Source: Candidatus Methylomirabilis lanthanidiphila
Lineage (GTDB): Bacteria > Methylomirabilota > Methylomirabilia > Methylomirabilales > Methylomirabilaceae
DNA length: 64,000 nucleotides
Assembly (NCBI GenBank): GCA_902196205.1
Contig: CABIKM010000055.1
Location: forward strand, 20,656-84,655
Reading direction: 5' to 3'
Under the pieces are notes generated by a model that searched no databases, was not told where the DNA came from, and worked only from the letters and a program-made list of their open reading frames with translations. Both the position numbers and the translations under genes were made by a program. The stretch's first letter is position 1, and every line of letters starts with the position of its first letter. Of this stretch, positions 60,175 to 64,000 are shown in pieces.

Positions 60175-61432
60175 GTTGATGCGACAGCAGGTGTCGGCGA
60201 AGAATGTCGAGCGCCCTCTGGGAGGCGAGCAGCTTATTGGTATCGCGATCCGCCAGGAACCGGTACTCGCGGCAGGTTACGCCATCGTCTGAGGCCAACG
60301 CGATGTAGGTGAGACCCACCGGTTTCGTGGTCGTACCCCCTCCCGGTCCGGCGATGCCGGTGATGCCCAGCGCCAGATCCGTCCCGGCGGTCTGTCGCAT
60401 CCCCGCTGCCATCGCCAGCGCGACGGGCCGGCTGACGGCGCCATGCTCTGCGATCAGCTCATGCGGTACGCCAAGCAGGCGCTCCTTGGCGGCGTTGCTG
60501 TAGACCACCTCACCGCGAACAAAATAGGCCGAGCTTCCCGGAAGATTGGTCAGCCGGTGACAGACCAGCCCACCGGTGCACGACTCGGCAACGGCAACGG
60601 TCGCCTTCGCATCGAGGAATAGCCGCCCCACCACCTCCTCCAGCCGCTCCTCATCCCGACCAAAAAGGAACTGACTCAGCCGCTTGCGAATCGTGTGCTC
60701 AAGATCATCAAGCAGTCGGTCGCCCTCCGCCTCCCGCTCGGTCTTCACGGTCAGCCGGATGTGGATCTCGCCCGGGTAGGCCAGCACTCCAATCGTCGGG
60801 TTTCGTGAGAGACGGACCAGATCACTGATGGTTTCATCGAGTGCCGATTCCGTGATGCCGCATGCTTTCAGAATACGCGAGCGAATTCGTGTCTTCACAC
60901 CGAACGCCTCGCACACGCGCGGGATCACCTGCTCGTTCAGCATCGGCCGCATCTCCGAGGGAACCCCCGGCACCGCCGCCACCATTCTTCCGTTCCCCAA
61001 GCGAATAACAAAACCGGGGGCGGTCCCGTGAGGATTCGGCAGTACGGCGGCGGCCTCCGGGATCATGGCCTGCCGCTCGTTGTTCGGGGACATGGCGACG
61101 GCCCGCTCGGTGAATCGGCGACGGATCGACTCCAAGACCGCCTGATCGAGAATCAACGGTCGATCCAGCTCGGCAGCGATGGCCCGACAGGTCAGATCGT
61201 CCTCTGTGGGACCAAGGCCGCCTGTCGTAATCACGACCTCGGATCGCGACAGCGCCACGCGCAGCGCCTCCCTGATTCGAGCATCGTGATCGCCGACCGT
61301 GCTCTTCCAATAGACCTCGATCCCCGCCGCCGCAAGCTGTTCGCCAATGTAGGCGGCGTTGGTATCGATGGTCTGTCCCAACAGCAACTCGGTCCCAATC
61401 GTGAGGATCTCAGCCCGCACCTCCCGATCCAC
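60158..61432 (-). CDS. cinA: CinA family nicotinamide-nucleotide amidohydrolase
   Basis: The 424-aa protein has the N-terminal MoaB/MogA-like COG1058 domain (TIGTELLLGQTIDTNAAYIG, TTGGLGPTEDDLT) and the C-terminal PncC amidase domain (AESCTGGLVCHRLTNLPGSS, GITGIAGPGGGTTTKPVG). It converts nicotinamide mononucleotide to nicotinate mononucleotide in NAD recycling. The product feeds the same pool as the nadABC pathway at 35.3-38.7 kb. Confidence 0.94.
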   Translation of the reverse strand: MDREVRAEILTIGTELLLGQTIDTNAAYIGEQLAAAGIEVYWKSTVGDHDARIREALRVALSRSEVVITTGGLGPTEDDLTCRAIAAELDRPLILDQAVLESIRRRFTERAVAMSPNNERQAMIPEAAAVLPNPHGTAPGFVIRLGNGRMVAAVPGVPSEMRPMLNEQVIPRVCEAFGVKTRIRSRILKACGITESALDETISDLVRLSRNPTIGVLAYPGEIHIRLTVKTEREAEGDRLLDDLEHTIRKRLSQFLFGRDEERLEEVVGRLFLDAKATVAVAESCTGGLVCHRLTNLPGSSAYFVRGEVVYSNAAKERLLGVPHELIAEHGAVSRPVALAMAAGMRQTAGTDLALGITGIAGPGGGTTTKPVGLTYIALASDDGVTCREYRFLADRDTNKLLASQRALDILRRHLLSHQHAGQN

Positions 61433-61494
61433 AACATGGCCCTCCTCAGGTGACCGGTCCCGCGGCTGCCATCAGCCCCCTAGTTCTGTTGCGC

Positions 61495-62766
61495 TCAGCA
61501 TCCTTGCCCTGAGCCGGTCGAAGATCGCGGCAGATCGCACGATTTGGACATCGAAGTCTGATTACCACCGGCAGCCTTCGCGCAATACAGCGCCTGATCC
61601 GCCGCCCGAACCAAGTCTTCCACCTTGCGCATGTCCGGTCCCAGGCATGCCACGCCGACGCTCACGGTGAGCCTGTTGTTATCAGACCCTTGTCCACCCA
61701 CAGACTCGCGCCCCAACACGGCTCGGATTCGTTCCGCCTGCATCCAAGCCCGCCGCGGATCGGTTTCCGGGAGGATGATGCCGAACTCGTCTCCACCGTA
61801 TCGTGCGACAATGTCGGCACCCCTCGTACTGTTTCTTAACCGGGCAGCAACTGAACGAAGGGCTGCATCGCCGGCCAGGTGACCATGAAGGTCGTTATAC
61901 TGCTTAAAGAGATCGATATCCAGCATGATCAGCGAGAGCGGGTGACCGTAGCGCCGATTCCGCCGCACCTCCTGCTCGAGTTGGCTATAAAAGTGGCGAT
62001 GGTTAAACAGACCTGTCAACTCATCGGTTATTGCCAGCCGATGGACCTCCTGAAACAGCCGACCGGTTTCGATGGCGATAGCCAACTGTTCGGTGAGCGG
62101 CAGCAGGAGATCGATCTCCCGCTCCCCATAACAGTGAGGTATCATGCTGTCCAGGCAGACGCCCCCGATCGCCTCCCCCTTCGCGATCAGCGGCACACGG
62201 ATGCAGGATCGGATTCCCGCCTCGAACAACACCGCATCCTCCGCGAACTGCTTCGATGCCTCCAGATCTTGTTCGATATGAGGACGTCGCTGCGACATGA
62301 CCCACCCGACGCCGGTACCTTCCCCCAGAACATGGGGGCCTTCAGGCCACCCGGTGGGAAGCCGGTCGGACGCCAGCCGGAGCACCCTGAATTCACGACC
62401 TGCGTCATTCTGTAGCACGAGCGCCATGCGATCGTAACGAATGAGGCGCCCCACCTCTGTGGCGAAGGTCTGATACACCTCGTCAAGATCAAGTGAAGCG
62501 CCAATGACCCCAGTCAACCGATGGACCGCCGCCAGACGATCAGCCCGCTGCTGCAGCGCAATGTATGATTCGGCATTCAACATCACCAGATCAGCACGGC
62601 CGGCGGCAAAGGCATCCATCGCCTCCGCCTTGGATGAGACGTGCAACACCACGAACCCTCGACGCACAAGCAGCTCACGAAGATCGAGGGTTGAATCGAC
62701 ATCGTCCCCGATTATCAGGATCGTCCTGTTCTCACCTTGACGACGTTCAGGCATGCTATGGCTCAA
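61495..62766 (-). CDS. Diguanylate cyclase with degenerate receiver and GAF domains
   Basis: The 423-aa protein has a receiver-like N-domain (TILIIGDDVDSTLDLREL) in which the phosphoryl aspartate is replaced: DLVMLNAES in place of DLVLLD. A GAF domain (about 95-235, EGTGVGWVMSQRRPHIEQD) follows, and then a GGDEF domain with the active-site YGGDEF and the inhibitory I-site RGAD five residues before it. It makes c-di-GMP with product feedback. The receiver is probably a non-phosphorylated switch. The YajQ gene, a c-di-GMP binding protein, lies just upstream. Confidence 0.92.
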   Translation of the reverse strand: MSHSMPERRQGENRTILIIGDDVDSTLDLRELLVRRGFVVLHVSSKAEAMDAFAAGRADLVMLNAESYIALQQRADRLAAVHRLTGVIGASLDLDEVYQTFATEVGRLIRYDRMALVLQNDAGREFRVLRLASDRLPTGWPEGPHVLGEGTGVGWVMSQRRPHIEQDLEASKQFAEDAVLFEAGIRSCIRVPLIAKGEAIGGVCLDSMIPHCYGEREIDLLLPLTEQLAIAIETGRLFQEVHRLAITDELTGLFNHRHFYSQLEQEVRRNRRYGHPLSLIMLDIDLFKQYNDLHGHLAGDAALRSVAARLRNSTRGADIVARYGGDEFGIILPETDPRRAWMQAERIRAVLGRESVGGQGSDNNRLTVSVGVACLGPDMRKVEDLVRAADQALYCAKAAGGNQTSMSKSCDLPRSSTGSGQGC

Positions 62767-62848
62767 GGCCGGTCACACCCCTTCACATAGTGAATATCGT
62801 ATGATATCGTCTGTCGGATACGAGGACACCGAGCATCGAGTATGTGCG

Positions 62849-63340
62849 TCATCGATAGTTACCGAATTGCAGGTCGATATCAAAATCATGTGCTCGGAGC
62901 GCTTGGATGACAGCCTGCAGATCATCTTTACTCTTTGCCGATACCCGTATCTGGTCGCCCTGGATCTGCCCGGTCACCTTAACACCAAGCCCCCTGATCA
63001 CCTTGGTGATCTCTTTCGCCTTCTCGGTAGGGATACCCTGCTTGAGGGTCACTCGCTGTCGAACGGTCCCCTTAGTCGCCGGCTCAGGAGTTTCATAGGT
63101 AAGCGCCTTGAGAGAGACCTTTCGCCGGACCAGCTTCGATTCCAGTAGCTCCACGACAGCCTTGAGCTTGTAGGCATCGTCGGCGTACAGCAGGAGGCCC
63201 TGCTCGTCCCGCGTGACGCGACTGGCGCTCCCCTTGAAATCGAACCGCTGCTGAATCTCTTTCGTGACCTGCTGGACGGCATTGTCGACCTCCTGCAGAT
63301 CAACTGTCGAACTGATATCGAACGACGCCTCATTAGACAC
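62849..63340 (-). CDS. yajQ: YajQ-family nucleotide-binding (c-di-GMP effector) protein
   Basis: The 163-aa protein matches UPF0234/YajQ throughout: SFDISSTVDLQEVDNAVQQV at the start, RFDFKGSASRVTRDE, and LRAHDFDIDLQFGNYR at the end. In Xanthomonas YajQ-like proteins bind c-di-GMP and regulate transcription. The diguanylate cyclase is the next gene downstream, which supports a local signal-receptor pair. Confidence 0.93.
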   Translation of the reverse strand: MSNEASFDISSTVDLQEVDNAVQQVTKEIQQRFDFKGSASRVTRDEQGLLLYADDAYKLKAVVELLESKLVRRKVSLKALTYETPEPATKGTVRQRVTLKQGIPTEKAKEITKVIRGLGVKVTGQIQGDQIRVSAKSKDDLQAVIQALRAHDFDIDLQFGNYR

Positions 63341-63358
63341 GTGCGATCTCCTTTTGGC

Positions 63359-64000
63359 TTACGGAACGATAGGCTTCAATGGGGTTATGACCTCCGTCCC
63401 GGGCGGTGGTGAGAACTGAAACAGTTCGTCTTTCAGATCGTTGTTGACCTTCTGCCTGGATAGCTCGACCGTCGTCGTATTGCCATACAGGTCAAACACC
63501 GTCAGCCGACGAATGAGAAAGCTTTCTCGATCCACCCCCAGGATCACTCGCTTGAAGGACATCTCCTTCCCTTTGGGGGTCAACTCCAGGAGCCAGTCCG
63601 GACTGTCCCTGGTCCCCGCGTGAACAATGGGCCGCACCCGAAAGTTTCGCCGGAGGCCGCTCATCCCGAACAGGATTCCGATAGGGCTCGTCGTGAGCGC
63701 GCCGCTCACATCCTGCGCCATCGCCTGCCGCTCGGATGGGCTGTAACTCCAGAGGGTCTTACCGTCGATCAGGAAGAGCCTCGATTCCGGTTTCTCATAC
63801 TCCCAACGCATTCTCCCGGGCCACTTCAGGTAAAGCCGGCCCGAGGCCTCTTGGGTCATCCCGCTCAGTTTGTTCGTGGCGCGCTGAAGGAAGCTCCCCT
63901 GGAGGTCTGAGAATCCCTGGTAGGTTGCCTGGACCTTGTCCGCCACCTCATCTGCGGTGAGCGCGGACACGGAAGCGGGGGTTGGGGGTTGGGGGTTGGG
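63359..64000 (-). CDS. lolA: Outer-membrane lipoprotein carrier LolA (partial, 5' end outside window)
   Basis: The visible part (213 codons) has the LolA pattern: VQATYQGFSDLQGSFLQRAT, GRLYLKWPGRMRWEYEKPES, LFLIDGKTLWSYSPSERQ and ILGVDRESFLIRRLTVFDLYG. A GTG at 63970 is possible, but the frame stays open to the edge, where it reads PNPQPPTPAS from a G/C-rich short repeat. The signal peptide must therefore lie beyond 64000. LolA carries lipoproteins across the periplasm to LolB, evidence for an outer membrane. Confidence 0.87.
   Translation of the reverse strand, partial: PNPQPPTPASVSALTADEVADKVQATYQGFSDLQGSFLQRATNKLSGMTQEASGRLYLKWPGRMRWEYEKPESRLFLIDGKTLWSYSPSERQAMAQDVSGALTTSPIGILFGMSGLRRNFRVRPIVHAGTRDSPDWLLELTPKGKEMSFKRVILGVDRESFLIRRLTVFDLYGNTTTVELSRQKVNNDLKDELFQFSPPPGTEVITPLKPIVP
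63975..64000. repeat. GGGGGTTGGGGGTTGGGGGTT G-run repeat (quadruplex-prone), in lolA 5' coding region
   Basis: Four G-runs spaced by TT near the window edge. It is read in frame by the extended lolA frame as PNPQPPTP. Related in style to the repeats at 50804-50880. Confidence 0.6.

Overview
The window reads as about 64 kb of chromosome from a diderm (Gram-negative type) bacterium with high-GC coding sequence. It carries LolA, a hopanoid-lipid transport system (HpnN and HpnM) with the hopanoid-associated epimerase HpnA, a complete de novo NAD module (nadA-nadC-nadB), and a dnaA gene next to a candidate origin. My best guess from general impression is an NC10/Methylomirabilota-like lineage. That is not proven here, and no marker for methane oxidation lies in the window.

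Layout. 1-4136: a glycolate-oxidase-type pair (GlcD partial, GlcE-like) and a glutamate-1-semialdehyde-type aminotransferase, all on the minus strand. 4137-4724: candidate oriC with perfect DnaA boxes, then dnaA on the plus strand. 6.2-8.7 kb: hpnA (frameshifted), then a toxin-antitoxin patch (hicB with a broken hicA, brnT-brnA). 8.7-11.6 kb: a poor region of dispersed repeats and probable transposase/integrase remnants around a very GC-rich nitronate-monooxygenase-like gene. 11.6-17.9 kb: an envelope and protein-quality block on the minus strand (CcdA, two M16 peptidases, DUF192, a DegP-type protease, SuhB). 18-24.3 kb: a rubredoxin-like micro-protein, CstA, a HisN-like phosphatase, DUF948/YtxH proteins, a universal stress protein and a Kelch protein. 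24.3-26 kb: a DUF433/DUF5615 pair and an AbiJ-like gene broken by one stop codon. 26.3-31.5 kb: a copper locus (CsoR with a candidate operator, a frameshifted FAD reductase, CopA, a PCYCGC protein with an in-frame TGA, and a stand-alone YHS protein). 31.5-35.3 kb: a secreted protein, a HEAT-repeat protein and a gene-poor stretch. 35.3-43.5 kb: nadA-C-B, an alcohol dehydrogenase, a GDPD, an acyl-CoA ligase and a DUF309 protein. 43.5-47 kb: hpnN-hpnM. 47-54.9 kb: a tight minus-strand cluster of inositol-phosphate synthase, a fused CDP-alcohol transferase, a Gfo/Idh dehydrogenase, a class III aminotransferase, an ATP-grasp ligase, a nucleotidyltransferase and a HAD phosphatase. 54.9-64 kb: TldE/TldD (tldD frameshifted), a PemK-type toxin pair, ThpR, CinA, a diguanylate cyclase, YajQ and LolA.

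Three things stand out. First, the 47-54.9 kb cluster looks like a biosynthetic pathway that could make a modified, possibly amino- and amide-bearing, inositol head group and attach it through a CDP-alcohol transferase. I do not recognise it as a described system. Second, the in-frame TGA of the PCYCGC gene lies at the position where the family has the first Cys of a CxxC motif, so it is a selenocysteine candidate. Third, several families of short dispersed repeats sit between genes and also inside reading frames (copA, the Gfo/Idh gene, the nucleotidyltransferase leader, the lolA leader, the glcE start).

The three clear frameshifts (hpnA, the FAD reductase, tldD) and the single nonsense codon in the AbiJ-like gene could be real decay or assembly error. 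Raw reads would decide.
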